Origin: a bacterium
Lineage (GTDB): Bacteria > Eremiobacterota > Eremiobacteria > Baltobacterales > Baltobacteraceae
Assembly: GCA_021784715.1 (NCBI GenBank)
Contig: JAJYHP010000085.1
Span: forward strand, 1-23,003
DNA length: 23,003 nt
Reading direction: 5' to 3'
Shown: one piece after another, positions 6,339 through 14,372 of the stretch
Position numbering within the stretch: the stretch's first letter is position 1
Layout of the letters: each line of letters begins with the position of its first letter
Program-made: the position numbers and the translations under genes
Notes under the pieces: generated by a model
The model's input: only the letters and a program-made list of their open reading frames with translations
Told to the model about the DNA's origin: nothing
Databases searched by the model: none

Positions 6339-6574
6339 TACACTCCCTCGAAGAGCCTGGCAATATCGGTATTGACGGCGTCGAAATCGGGAGCGAGGGA
6401 GATCAAGCCGCGATCGACTCCGAGGGCGCGCTTCGGCGCGCGATCGACTGGAACGAGCCGCGCAGCAGGACGCCCGGCGATGCAGATCAGCACTTCGGGT
6501 TCGACCCCCGAGCTTACGTCCCGCACGAGCGCCGAGAGCGTGCTCTTTGCCTCGTGCATCTTTACGCTTTTCAC
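6338..6574 (-). CDS. Phd/YefM-family antitoxin
   Basis: This 78-residue protein begins [19 protein letters not shown] and continues [15 protein letters not shown], the standard N-terminal DNA-binding fold of Phd/YefM antitoxins. The C-terminal part (about 45-78) would wrap and neutralise the PIN toxin encoded next. The GTG start at 6574 is preferred over ATG 6559 because family members begin with a strand (KSV) before HEAK. There is no ribosome site, but the predicted transcription start falls almost on this GTG, so the message may be leaderless. Antitoxins of this class repress their own operon, and a palindrome sits at the promoter. Confidence 0.9.
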   Translation of the reverse strand: MKSVKMHEAKSTLSALVRDVSSGVEPEVLICIAGRPAARLVPVDRAPKRALGVDRGLISLAPDFDAVNTDIARLFEGV

Positions 6575-6578
6575 GGGG

Positions 6579-6609
6579 TTAGTCTACCAGACTTAGTCTA
6601 TTTAGGCAA
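6579..6609 (-). promoter_or_regulatory. Toxin-antitoxin promoter and operator
   Basis: On the minus strand, -35 TTGCCT (6609-6604) and -10 TAGACT (6586-6581) are 17 bp apart. The spacer contains the perfect palindrome AGACT-T-AGTCT (6589-6599), and TAGTCTA is repeated directly at 6580-6586 and 6594-6600. This fits an autorepressor site overlapping the -10 box. Transcription should start about 6574-6575, at the GTG codon. Confidence 0.7.
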
Positions 6610-6775
6610 CTTTTTAAAAAGATCGGTTCGATGCCGCGGATGTTCCGTGCGAGCATGCTGCGCGCACGGGAGAATAGGCATCGGCAAACGATCTCCTGTT
6701 CGTCGCGGAAAGTTGGAATCGTCTGGGCGGAGTCCTGACGGAAACCCCTCGCGCTTCGCGTCGGTCGTAGCCGAT

Positions 6776-7756
6776 ATGAAGAAGAGAAAACTTGGCACGC
6801 AGGGCTTGGTCGTTTCGGAGATCGGGCTGGGATGCATGGGAATGTCCGAATTTTACGCCGGGCGCGACGATGCCGAATCGATCGCGACCATTCATCGAGC
6901 GCTCGAACTCGGGATCGACTTTCTCGATACCGCCGACATGTACGGCCCGTTTAAGAATGAGGAGCTCGTCGGCAAGGCGATCGCCGACGGCCGCGAGCGC
7001 GTCGTGCTCGCGACGAAGTTCGGGAACGTCCGCGGCAACGACGGATCGTTCCAGGGCGTCAACGGGCATCCCGATTACGTCCGCTCGGCCTGCGATGCAT
7101 CGCTCAAACGCCTCGGCGTCGGCCACATCGATCTCTATTATCAGCATCGCGTCGATACGAAGGTGCCGATCGAGGAGACCGTCGGTGCGATGGCCGAGTT
7201 GGTGAAGGCGGGGAAGGTTCGCTATCTCGGGCTCTCGGAAGCCGCACCCGCGACGATACGACGCGCGCACGCCGTGCATCCGATCTCGGCGTTGCAGACC
7301 GAGTATTCGCTCTGGACGCGCGACGTCGAAGACGAAATTCTCGCCACCGTGCGCGAGCTCGGCATCGGTTTTGTCGCTTACAGTCCGCTCGGGCGCGGCT
7401 TTTTAAGCGGAGCCTTCAAAACCCCCGACGATTTCCCGGCCGACGATACGCGCCGCAATCATCCACGATTCCAGGGCGAGAATTTCGCGCAGAACCTTCG
7501 CCTGGTCGACCGCGTTCGCGAGATCGCCAACGAGAAAGGCGTGACGCCCTCGCAGCTCGCCATCGCCTGGCTGCTCGCGCAAGGCAATGATATCGTACCG
7601 ATTCCGGGCACGAAAAAGCGCAAATACCTCGAAGAAAACGCCGCGGCTGCAGCGATATCGTTGAGTGCCGCCGAGCTCGCGCGGATCGCCGAGGCGGCGC
7701 CGAAGGGAGCGACGGCGGGTACGCGCTATCCCGATATGAGCTCCGTGAATCGTTAG
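6776..7756 (+). CDS. Aldo/keto reductase family oxidoreductase
   Basis: This 326-residue NADP(H)-dependent TIM-barrel reductase has AKR features. It shows the opening [20 protein letters not shown], the catalytic tetrad (FLDTADMYG with Asp and Tyr at about 54 and 59, Lys in VVLATKFG near 84, His in LYYQHRVD near 126), and a C-terminal cofactor segment [13 protein letters not shown]. It is most like the AKR13/YakC-type group; the physiological substrate is unknown. The same frame is open far upstream to 6257, but that extension is antisense to the toxin-antitoxin genes, so ATG 6776 is the start. The ribosome site is weak (GTAG). It lies divergent from the antitoxin and is the first ordinary gene after the accessory stretch. 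Confidence 0.93.
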   Translation: MKKRKLGTQGLVVSEIGLGCMGMSEFYAGRDDAESIATIHRALELGIDFLDTADMYGPFKNEELVGKAIADGRERVVLATKFGNVRGNDGSFQGVNGHPDYVRSACDASLKRLGVGHIDLYYQHRVDTKVPIEETVGAMAELVKAGKVRYLGLSEAAPATIRRAHAVHPISALQTEYSLWTRDVEDEILATVRELGIGFVAYSPLGRGFLSGAFKTPDDFPADDTRRNHPRFQGENFAQNLRLVDRVREIANEKGVTPSQLAIAWLLAQGNDIVPIPGTKKRKYLEENAAAAAISLSAAELARIAEAAPKGATAGTRYPDMSSVNR

Positions 7757-7762
7757 CGGCCG

Positions 7763-7771
7763 TGGTATACT
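7763..7771 (+). promoter_or_regulatory. Extended -10 promoter of the DUF190 gene
   Basis: TGG-TATACT is an extended -10 element (TGnTATACT). No good -35 is needed or seen. Transcription would start near 7778, leaving a leader that carries the GGGAGG ribosome site before ATG 7799. Confidence 0.6.
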
Positions 7772-7798
7772 CGCCGTAACATCGGTGCGGGAGGCGAG

Positions 7799-8131
7799 AT
7801 GGACGGTTTCCAAAACGGGAAAATGCTGCGGATCTTCGTCGACGAGCACGACCGTCACGGCGTCGAGCCGCTCTATACCGCCGTCGTCGAAGTATTGCGC
7901 AAACGCGGCGTCGCCGGGGCGACCGTGCTACGCGGGATCGAAGGGTTTGGGACGCATCATCGCATTCATGTCGCCAAACCCTTTTCCGCCGCGCCGAACT
8001 CGCCGGTATTGATCGAAGTCGTCGATGAAGAGGATCGCCTGCGCGCGCTGATTCCCGAATTAAAGACGATGATCGGCGAAGGGCTCATCAGCCTCGAGAA
8101 CATCTCGTATCTCCGCTTGCAGCGACCCTAG
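7799..8131 (+). CDS. DUF190 (PII-like) protein
   Basis: This 110-residue protein has the DUF190/COG1993 pattern: GKMLRIFVDEHDRHGVEPLY, the conserved VEVLRKRGVAGATVLRGIEGFG, then HRIHVAKPF and a C-terminal PVLIEVVDEEDRLRALIPEL. The fold is PII-like and the family often sits beside crcB fluoride channels or nucleotide-responsive transporters. No such partner is seen here, so the ligand is unknown. It has its own extended -10 promoter and a strong GGGAGG site, suggesting independent expression. The 183 nt after it (8132-8314) hold a GC-rich inverted repeat near 8164-8182 but no clear T-tract terminator and no other gene I can support. Confidence 0.9.
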   Translation: MDGFQNGKMLRIFVDEHDRHGVEPLYTAVVEVLRKRGVAGATVLRGIEGFGTHHRIHVAKPFSAAPNSPVLIEVVDEEDRLRALIPELKTMIGEGLISLENISYLRLQRP

Positions 8132-8314
8132 TCTCCCGAGCCGCAAGTCTCACCACGTGTCCGCCCGGTCTTTTCCGCCGGGTGCAGCGTTGCTCATCGG
8201 TCAGAATGCTCCGGCATTGCTCCCTCTTCGCGCCTCGCCCCGCCGTACAATCGCTCCCTCGATCCTTCCCAACTTCTTCGCAACTTTGCTTGCGCTTTCG
8301 GGTAAGCTCGCACG

Positions 8315-8905
8315 GTGAATAAGCCGGGTCTTCGAAAGATCGTTCTTTTGCACGGGCATCCCGACCCCGATCGTGCGCGTTTGGGTTATGCCCTCGCCGA
8401 TGCGTACGAACGAGGCGCGCGCTCGGCGGGGCACGAGCTGCATCGCGTCGATATCGCCGATCTCGATATCGGATTCGTGCGCAGCAAGCGGCAGTGGGAT
8501 GAGGAATTGCCGGCGCCGGAAATACGCGCGCTTCGCGAGCGCGTGGAGGCGAGCGATCACCTTGCCGTCTTCTTTCCGCTCTGGTTGGGGACGATGCCCG
8601 CGTACTGCAAGGCGTTCTGGGAGCAGCTCCTGCGCACCGGGGCACCGCAGAACGGAAGCGCGACCGCGCCCTCGATCCTACGCGGGAAAAGCGCGCGGAT
8701 CGTCGTGACGATGGGTATGCCGGCATTCTTTTTTCGTTGGTATTTCGGCGGGCATGGGGTACGGAGTTTCGAACGAGGCGTGCTGAAAATTATGGGCGCA
8801 TCGCCGGTGAAGACAACACTGCTCGGCTCGGTCGAGGGGCGCGGTGAGGCGGGCTACCGGCGTTGGATCGCCGAGATGAAGGAGTTGGGGGAGCGATGCA
8901 ACTAA
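8315..8905 (+). CDS. NAD(P)H-quinone reductase-like flavodoxin-fold protein
   Basis: This 196-residue protein is of the Flavodoxin_2 family (KefF/NQO-like), which reduces quinones or serves as a potassium-efflux ancillary subunit. Visible are the first strand and FMN/FAD phosphate loop KIVLLHGHPDPDRARLGYAL (about 8-27), the VFFPLWLGTMPAYCKAFWEQLL segment (about 84-105), and GMPAFFFRWYFGGHGVRSF (about 134-152). No Kef antiporter is nearby. The GTG start at 8315 has no Shine-Dalgarno; a TAAGCT -10-like hexamer at 8303-8308 would place the transcript end at the start codon. It overlaps bioB by 10 nt, so the two are probably co-translated. Confidence 0.88.
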   Translation: MNKPGLRKIVLLHGHPDPDRARLGYALADAYERGARSAGHELHRVDIADLDIGFVRSKRQWDEELPAPEIRALRERVEASDHLAVFFPLWLGTMPAYCKAFWEQLLRTGAPQNGSATAPSILRGKSARIVVTMGMPAFFFRWYFGGHGVRSFERGVLKIMGASPVKTTLLGSVEGRGEAGYRRWIAEMKELGERCN

Positions 8906-9843
8906 CGCACGTTGATGCCGCCACGGTGCGAGCGATCTACGAACGCCCCTTCCCGGAGCTGGCTTTTGCGGCGATGAGCGTGCACCGCGAGGCGTTCGAC
9001 CCGCTGGCGATTCAGCGATCGACGCTGCTGAGCGTAAAGACCGGCGGCTGTTCGGAGGATTGCGGATACTGCGCGCAGAGCGCACGGCGAACGACGCACG
9101 TGCGTCCCGAGCCGCTTGCGGAGATCGAGGAGGTCGTCACCGCGGCGCGTGCAGCGAAAGACGGCGGCGCGACGCGTTTTTGCATGGGTGCGGCGTGGCG
9201 TGGTGTGAAAGACGGCGCGCCCTTCGAACGCGTGCTCGCGATGGTGCGCGCGGTCAACGAGCTGGGCTTGGAGAGCTGCGTGACGCTGGGATCGTTGCAA
9301 CCGCACCAAGCGGAAGCCTTGCGCGATGCGGGATTGCACTACTACAATCACAATCTCGACACGTCGCGCGAATATTATCCGCAGGTCGTCTCGACGCACG
9401 ATTACGACGACCGGCTCGCGACGCTCTCGAACGCACGCTCGGCCGGGCTGAAACTCTGCTGTGGCGGCATTATCGGCATGGGAGAGTCGCGCGACGACCG
9501 TATCGCGTTGATCGCGGAATTAGCCGCGATGGAGAGCCCGCCGGAATCGGTGCCGGTCAATATCCTCGTTCCCATCGAGGGGACGCCGCTTGCGGAGCGG
9601 GCAAGTTTCGATCCGATCGAACTCCTGCGAACGATTGCGACCTTGCGTATCGTGCTGCCGCTCTCGTATATCCGGCTAGCAGCCGGGCGCGCCGCGACGA
9701 GCGTCGAGTTACAAACCCTTTGCTTCTTGCTCGGTGCAAACTCGATCTTTTCCGGCGACCGTTTGCTGACCACGGAGAATGCGGCGCTCGATAGCGACGC
9801 TGCACTCTTCGCTGCGCTGGGGATGTACGCCGAAGAGCGATAG
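8896..9843 (+). CDS. bioB: Biotin synthase
   Basis: BioB is the radical-SAM enzyme that inserts sulfur into dethiobiotin to make biotin. With ATG 8896 (ribosome site GGGGAG at 8887-8892) the protein is 315 residues and the E. coli landmarks fall at nearly the same numbers. The SAM cluster cysteines are C52, C56 and C59 (CSEDCGYC). The sacrificial 2Fe-2S ligands are C96, C128, C188 and R260. YNHNLDT (150-156) is also conserved. An upstream in-frame start at 8863 lies inside the preceding gene and has no ribosome site. No other biotin gene is in the window. Two methyltransferases follow; the first could in principle be a BioC-type malonyl-ACP methyltransferase, but its sequence does not demand that. 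Confidence 0.97.
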   Translation: MQLTHVDAATVRAIYERPFPELAFAAMSVHREAFDPLAIQRSTLLSVKTGGCSEDCGYCAQSARRTTHVRPEPLAEIEEVVTAARAAKDGGATRFCMGAAWRGVKDGAPFERVLAMVRAVNELGLESCVTLGSLQPHQAEALRDAGLHYYNHNLDTSREYYPQVVSTHDYDDRLATLSNARSAGLKLCCGGIIGMGESRDDRIALIAELAAMESPPESVPVNILVPIEGTPLAERASFDPIELLRTIATLRIVLPLSYIRLAAGRAATSVELQTLCFLLGANSIFSGDRLLTTENAALDSDAALFAALGMYAEER

Positions 9844-9851
9844 CCCTAACG

Positions 9852-10652
9852 GTGCGCCGCAAACAAGGCGCTCCCGAGGTATTCTCTTCTCGTCCGCCAA
9901 TGGCAGATGGGATGATCGACCCGACCGAACGCTTCTCCGAACGTGCCGCAGATTACGTGCTCGGTCGCCCCAGCTACCCGCCGGAGGCAATCGACGCGCT
10001 CTTCGAAGGCTTCGGCGATCCGTTGCAATTGCGCGTCGCCGATCTCGGCGCCGGAACCGGAATATCGTCGCGTCTGCTCGCCGAGCGCGCGGGGCTGACC
10101 GTAGCGATCGAACCGAACGCCGCAATGCGGGCGAGCGCGCCGCCGTTCCCGCGCTTGGAGTGGCGCGATGCACGTGCGGAAGCGACCGGGCTCCCCGATG
10201 GGTCGCTCGATCTCGTCACCGCCTTTCAAGCCTTTCATTGGTTCGATGCCGCGCGCGCGCTCGCCGAGATCGAGCGCATCCTTCGCCCCGGCGGCCGCGC
10301 TGCATTACTCTACAACGAACGCGACGAACGCGATCCCTTTACTGCGGCCTACGGCGAGATCGTGCGAACCTATGCAACCGATGAAAGCGAGGCGCGGCGC
10401 ACCGATGCTCGCCTCGCTTTTCTCACCTACGAAGGTTGGAAGCGGGTGCGCTTTGCGCCGTTTGCAAACACGCAACGGCTCGACCGCGCCGCCCTCTTCG
10501 CGCGCGTCGGCAGCACCTCGTATCTACCGCACGAGGGGGAAGCAGCCCAGCGCTTGCACGACGATCTGGAGTCGCTCTTCGAGCGCTTTGCACGCGATGG
10601 AGCCGTGATGATGACCATGCAGTGCTCCGTCACGCTCGCCGAGACGAAGTGA
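9852..10652 (+). CDS. Class I SAM-dependent methyltransferase 1
   Basis: This methyltransferase of up to 266 residues begins its domain with DPTERFSERAADYVLGRPSYP (about residues 23-43), a phrase common in a large uncharacterised Methyltransf_11/25 group. Motif I is VADLGAGTGISSRLLA (about 62-77), the acidic strand end AIEPNAAM follows (about 84-91), and the post-motif is LDLVTAFQAFHWFD. The start is uncertain: GTG 9852, just 8 nt after bioB, gives 266 residues, while ATG 9900 gives 250 and starts closer to the conserved domain. Neither has a good ribosome site. It overlaps methyltransferase 2 by GTGA. Substrate unknown; a BioC role is only suggested by the neighbour bioB. Confidence 0.85.
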   Translation: MRRKQGAPEVFSSRPPMADGMIDPTERFSERAADYVLGRPSYPPEAIDALFEGFGDPLQLRVADLGAGTGISSRLLAERAGLTVAIEPNAAMRASAPPFPRLEWRDARAEATGLPDGSLDLVTAFQAFHWFDAARALAEIERILRPGGRAALLYNERDERDPFTAAYGEIVRTYATDESEARRTDARLAFLTYEGWKRVRFAPFANTQRLDRAALFARVGSTSYLPHEGEAAQRLHDDLESLFERFARDGAVMMTMQCSVTLAETK

Positions 10653-11434
10653 GCGACGTCACCGATTTCTCGGTCGGCGCCGGCGGCGATGCTGCCGAGC
10701 GCATACGCTATCTCGATGCCGTCGCGCAGCTCGGCGCTCAGGCGAAAGAAGCAACCTTTACCATGCAGGGTATCGCTGCGAATTCGCGGGTGCTCGATTG
10801 CGGCTGCGGCGTCGGGGATGACGTGCGTGCGATCGCCGCGCGCATCGGCGAGGGCGGTATGGTGGTCGGCATCGATGCGAACGAGGCGCTCGTTACAGCG
10901 GCGATCGCACGCGGCGTTCCGGCAAATGCCCGGTTCGCCGTCGGAAATGCCGAAACGTTATCGTTTCCGGATGCATCCTTCGATGCCGTACGCGCGGAAC
11001 GACTCTTGCAGCATCTCGCCGATCCTCAGAGCGCCGTACGAGAGATGCGCCGCGTTCTCGCGCCCGGCGGCACGTTACTGGCGATCGATCAAGATTGGCA
11101 GAGCATTATCGTCGCCGGCGGCAGCCGCGATACAACGCGGCGCGTCGTCGACGCGTTCGTCGATTCGCTCGCCGACGGCTGGGCCGGGCGGCGGCATCGC
11201 GAACATTTCGTCGGGGCCGGCTTCACGCAGATCGAATCGCGGCCGTTCGTTACCTCGCTTTCGTTTGCCCACGCCTATGCGTTCGTGCTCGAATCGGCGA
11301 TTGCCGCCGCGGTTCGCAGCGGACGGCTCGATCGCGACGAGGCGGATGCCTGGGTGCGTGGATTGCTCGCCGCCGATGCGCGCGGCGCGTTTTTCTACTG
11401 CGTGACGGTCTTTCTCACAGTCGCGGTGCGCTAG
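10649..11434 (+). CDS. Class I SAM-dependent methyltransferase 2
   Basis: This 261-residue methyltransferase has motif I VLDCGCGVGDDVRAIA (about 49-64), the ribose-binding acidic residue in VVGIDANEAL (about 72-81), FAVGNAETLSFPDASFDAV (about 95-113), and the Methyltransf_11 ending LADPQSAVREMRRVLAPGG. The long segment after about residue 150 (QDWQSIIVAGGSRDTTRRVV) resembles UbiE/arsenite-type small-molecule methyltransferases; no substrate can be named. GTG 10649 overlaps the preceding TGA (GTGA), a typical coupled start. The frame is open further upstream, but that part is a shadow of methyltransferase 1. Confidence 0.87.
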   Translation: MSDVTDFSVGAGGDAAERIRYLDAVAQLGAQAKEATFTMQGIAANSRVLDCGCGVGDDVRAIAARIGEGGMVVGIDANEALVTAAIARGVPANARFAVGNAETLSFPDASFDAVRAERLLQHLADPQSAVREMRRVLAPGGTLLAIDQDWQSIIVAGGSRDTTRRVVDAFVDSLADGWAGRRHREHFVGAGFTQIESRPFVTSLSFAHAYAFVLESAIAAAVRSGRLDRDEADAWVRGLLAADARGAFFYCVTVFLTVAVR

Positions 11435-11486
11435 CGCACCAAGGCGAGAGGAATGCCCCCGTGCCGACGTTAACGGTGTACGCATA

Positions 11487-11831
11487 ATGTCTCAATACAT
11501 ACTCGATGCCCACTTCATCGTCGCCGCGCTGGTGATTCTCTGCGCTCTCGTCTTCAGTTGGAACACGATGGGTCGCCGCGTGATGGTCGCCGTGACCGGG
11601 CTGCAATTCCTCGTCGGGCTCGTCGTCGCGGGGGTCTATCATCCGGCCGGTTCGGTGATCTGGTTCCATATCGCGGGCGCGCTTGCGGCGATGGTTACCT
11701 ATATTTTCGCGCGTCGGATCGGCGAACGCCCAGGTAAGGAAGGGCTCGCTATCGCGCTCTCGATCCTTGGGTTGCTGCTGGCGCTGGGAACCTTCTCGCT
11801 GGGCATTACCCTCGCGCGCGGGTCCATGTAG
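11487..11831 (+). CDS. Four-helix membrane protein, unknown function
   Basis: This 114-residue, almost entirely hydrophobic protein has four predicted helices (about 7-25, 31-51, 55-75 and 87-108) joined by short basic loops (NTMGRR, FARRIGERPGKE). Histidines H9, H52 and H61 lie near membrane boundaries and could be metal or heme ligands, but that is speculation. I do not recognise the family. It stands first in a run with the GerMN and amidase genes: its TAG overlaps the next GTG by one base. No Shine-Dalgarno is visible before ATG 11487. Confidence 0.8.
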   Translation: MSQYILDAHFIVAALVILCALVFSWNTMGRRVMVAVTGLQFLVGLVVAGVYHPAGSVIWFHIAGALAAMVTYIFARRIGERPGKEGLAIALSILGLLLALGTFSLGITLARGSM

Positions 11832-12391
11832 TGAGCGATATCCGTCGCAGCGGCCATCGCACCGCTCCGAAGTCGCGGCCGAATTATGCGATTCCCATCA
11901 TCGTGCTCCTCTTGCTCGCGATCGGCGCGGGATGGTGGTTCATGCGGCCGCACGCGGCCGCACCGAACACGCTGACGATCTATTACACCGAAATGAACGG
12001 CACGACCGTTCGGCCCTGGGATGTAACGATGCGACCGCGCCCGGCAGGAAGTACGCGGGCACAATGGGCGCACGACCGCGCACTCTACGCTGCCCTGCAA
12101 GCCGTGGTCGGGCCGCCCGCCGACGTTCGCGCGGTGCGTTTCCCAACCGGTACGCGCGTCATCGATGTTGCGATTCACGGTTCGACGGTCACGGTCGATC
12201 TCTCGAAAGCGGTCGAATCGCAACCCGGGGGCACGTTCGGTGAGAACGCGGAATTCAAGGCGCTCGTTTATTCGATGACGGCGTTGCCGGGAATATCTGC
12301 CGTGCAGGTTACCGTTGAGGGCCAACGATTGCCGACGCTGCCCGGAGGACACCTCGAGCTCGATGCACCGCTACATCGCTCGGATTTCTAG
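11831..12391 (+). CDS. GerMN-domain membrane-anchored protein
   Basis: This 186-residue protein has a basic N-terminus (RRSGHRTAPKSRPN), one membrane helix (about 19-38) and an external GerMN domain (about 48-175). That domain shows NTLTIYYTEMNGTTVRP, LYAALQAVVGPP, and the signature VDLSKAVESQPGGT...EFKALVYSMTALPGISAVQVTVEGQ. GerMN domains occur in spore germination protein GerM and in many non-sporulating bacteria next to peptidoglycan amidases. No sporulation gene is seen here, so a general envelope role is more likely. The GTG start overlaps the previous stop (TAGTG). Its 3' end overlaps the amidase by 29 nt. Confidence 0.9.
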   Translation: MSDIRRSGHRTAPKSRPNYAIPIIVLLLLAIGAGWWFMRPHAAAPNTLTIYYTEMNGTTVRPWDVTMRPRPAGSTRAQWAHDRALYAALQAVVGPPADVRAVRFPTGTRVIDVAIHGSTVTVDLSKAVESQPGGTFGENAEFKALVYSMTALPGISAVQVTVEGQRLPTLPGGHLELDAPLHRSDF

Positions 12392-14360
12392 CGCGCTCTT
12401 CGCGCTCTGCTTCGCGCTGCTCTGCATGCCGCGCGTCGCGGCTGCAGCACCGCTCTGGCAATTCGCGGGGCGCACCTTTGCGTTTACCCACGTCGAACGG
12501 CGCGACGCGACGTTGATGGTCGGCATCGACGACCCCGCGCTCCACCGTCTTTTCCACGCACTCGGCGCAATCGTCACCTGGAAACCCGGGGCTCGTTACG
12601 TTTTAATCGCGACCGGCGAACCGACGATCGTCAGCTTCGCCATCGGCGACCGCACCTACGATATCGGTCCGCTCGCCGTCCGCTCGAAGGTCGCGCCGTT
12701 CGCGCTCCGCGGTGAGGCGTATCTCGACTTCGACGCACTCGCGCGCGCGTTAGGGCTGCGCAAAATCGCCAATGGAGCGACGACGATCCTCCAACCGCAG
12801 ATCACCAACCTCGATGTCTCCGATGAAGGCAGCGGTATGCGCGTCGTTGCGCGCGGCGCGATTCCACTGCAAGCGCGTCTGGTGCGGTCGAGCAAACGGC
12901 AGATGACCTACGCATTCGTCGGCGTCGGAAGTCGTCTGACGCATATCCGTAGCGTCGATGCCGGCGGATTGATCGCCGTGGAAATTTCGCAGGTGGGGAC
13001 GGCGGCGAGCCCGACCACGTACGTGACGCTCGATCTCGACGGGAGTTCGCACGTCGCGCAGGTCGGCTCGCTTGACGGCCGCGATATCGGGTTCGTTATC
13101 GCTCCGGGAACCAACGAGGTCGCCGTCAACGCGCCGACAAGGCCCGCGCAGCCACGCTCTCTCGCGACGCCGCCGCCGACGCCGACGCCGCAGGTCGCTG
13201 TCGCGTTACGGCCGCCCCCGAACTCGGAGCTGCCGACGGTTTCGCCGTGGAACCGCGTCGCAAACGAGCCGCTCGCTACGAGCCCGCCGGTTGCCGAGGT
13301 GACTCCGGCGCCGCTGGTCACGCTCGCGCAGATCACTGCGATCGAAGCGCAATCAACGCCGAGCGGCGTCACGCTGCACCTCGCACTGACCGGTGCCGCT
13401 TCGTTCGATTGGCACCACCTGCGCGCACCCGACAATCGCTTTTGGATCGATCTCCATGGCGCGACCCTCGAGCCGACGGCGATACCTCCGTCGACGAGTG
13501 CTCCGATTACCGACGTTCGCGCGCGGCAGATCGATCCGCAGACCGTACGTATCGCGCTCTCGATCGCGGGTGCTCACGATGTGACGGTGACGCCGGCGGC
13601 GACCGGTGTCGATATCGCGGTCGCGGGTGCGCTCTCGCTCGCCGATGCATCGACGGCGGGCACCGGCGTCGCCGGTACGGGAACGCCGAGCGTTGCGCTT
13701 GCGGCTGCCGCCCCGGTTGCAGGCGGCGACCCGAATCTCTGGAGCGTTAATCCCGTCGCAGCCTACGTGCCGACCAACCCGCGATTGATCGTCATCGATC
13801 CCGGTCATGGCGGTAGCGACCGCGGTGCGGTTCGGCACGGTGTCGCCGAAGCGGTGCTCACGCTCGATATGGCCAAGCGGTTGCGCGCGATTCTCGAAGC
13901 GCGCGGCTGGCAGGTCATTATGACGCGCACCAAAGATGTCGACGTGTACGCTCCCAACGATACCGCCGAACAAGAATTACAGGCGCGCGATAACATCGCC
14001 AATCGCGCCGGTGCGCGCTTGCTCGTGAGCATTCACGCCAACGCCTATATCAATGCGGGCCCGAACGGTACGACGACCTACTATGCCAAACCGATCGACG
14101 AGCCGCTCGCGCGCGATATCCAGAACGAACTCGCCGCGCAGGTCGGCACGAAGAACGACGGCATCGTTAAAAGCCATCTCTATATCCCGCTGCACGCATT
14201 TATGCCCGCCTGCCTGGTCGAAACGGCTTTTCTCTCCAATCCCGACGATTTCGCCCTGCTGACCGATCCTGCGTGGCGCCAGAAGGTCGCCGTCGCGATC
14301 GCCGACGGCATTACCGATTATGCAGGCGCGCCGCCCCCGGCAATCCAACCCCAGCAGTAA
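12363..14360 (+). CDS. AMIN-domain N-acetylmuramoyl-L-alanine amidase
   Basis: This 665-residue secreted cell-wall hydrolase cleaves the amide bond between MurNAc and the stem peptide. In order it has a signal peptide (about 1-29, cut near AAAAP), a copper-amine-oxidase-N-like domain (about 30-135), two beta-rich AMIN-like regions (about 140-260 and 325-425) split by a Pro-rich linker, an Ala/Thr/Gly-rich linker (about 425-465), and a C-terminal Amidase_3 domain (about 475-655). Zinc ligands H482 (DPGHGG), E496 and H558 (SIHANA) and catalytic E620 (LVETAFLSN) are all present. AMIN domains direct such enzymes to the septum or envelope. ATG 12363, after GGAGGA at 12344-12349, gives a clean signal peptide; the upstream in-frame ATG 12315 would put a charged, Cys-containing stretch before it. 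Confidence 0.95.
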   Translation: MHRYIARISSALFALCFALLCMPRVAAAAPLWQFAGRTFAFTHVERRDATLMVGIDDPALHRLFHALGAIVTWKPGARYVLIATGEPTIVSFAIGDRTYDIGPLAVRSKVAPFALRGEAYLDFDALARALGLRKIANGATTILQPQITNLDVSDEGSGMRVVARGAIPLQARLVRSSKRQMTYAFVGVGSRLTHIRSVDAGGLIAVEISQVGTAASPTTYVTLDLDGSSHVAQVGSLDGRDIGFVIAPGTNEVAVNAPTRPAQPRSLATPPPTPTPQVAVALRPPPNSELPTVSPWNRVANEPLATSPPVAEVTPAPLVTLAQITAIEAQSTPSGVTLHLALTGAASFDWHHLRAPDNRFWIDLHGATLEPTAIPPSTSAPITDVRARQIDPQTVRIALSIAGAHDVTVTPAATGVDIAVAGALSLADASTAGTGVAGTGTPSVALAAAAPVAGGDPNLWSVNPVAAYVPTNPRLIVIDPGHGGSDRGAVRHGVAEAVLTLDMAKRLRAILEARGWQVIMTRTKDVDVYAPNDTAEQELQARDNIANRAGARLLVSIHANAYINAGPNGTTTYYAKPIDEPLARDIQNELAAQVGTKNDGIVKSHLYIPLHAFMPACLVETAFLSNPDDFALLTDPAWRQKVAVAIADGITDYAGAPPPAIQPQQ

Positions 14361-14372
14361 GATATGCTGGGG
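14349..14372 (+). promoter_or_regulatory. Hairpin on the murI start codon
   Basis: CCCCAGCA (14349-14356) pairs perfectly with TGCTGGGG (14365-14372) around an 8-nt loop, followed by CTTTTC. The stem covers the last amidase codons, the TAA sits in the loop, and the murI ATG straddles loop and stem. It looks like a terminator or a translation gate that a ribosome finishing the amidase would melt. Confidence 0.6.

Noticed and set aside
6257..6775. Long open frame upstream of the aldo/keto reductase
   Set aside because: It is antisense to the VapC and Phd genes, shows no domain, and the reductase begins cleanly at ATG 6776.
8164..8182. Terminator after the DUF190 gene
   Set aside because: The CCCGG/CCGGG pairing has a T-rich loop rather than a trailing T-tract, so it is not a convincing intrinsic terminator.
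10436..10648. N-terminal extension of methyltransferase 2
   Set aside because: It lies within methyltransferase 1 in another frame; the GTGA overlap at 10649 is the natural start.
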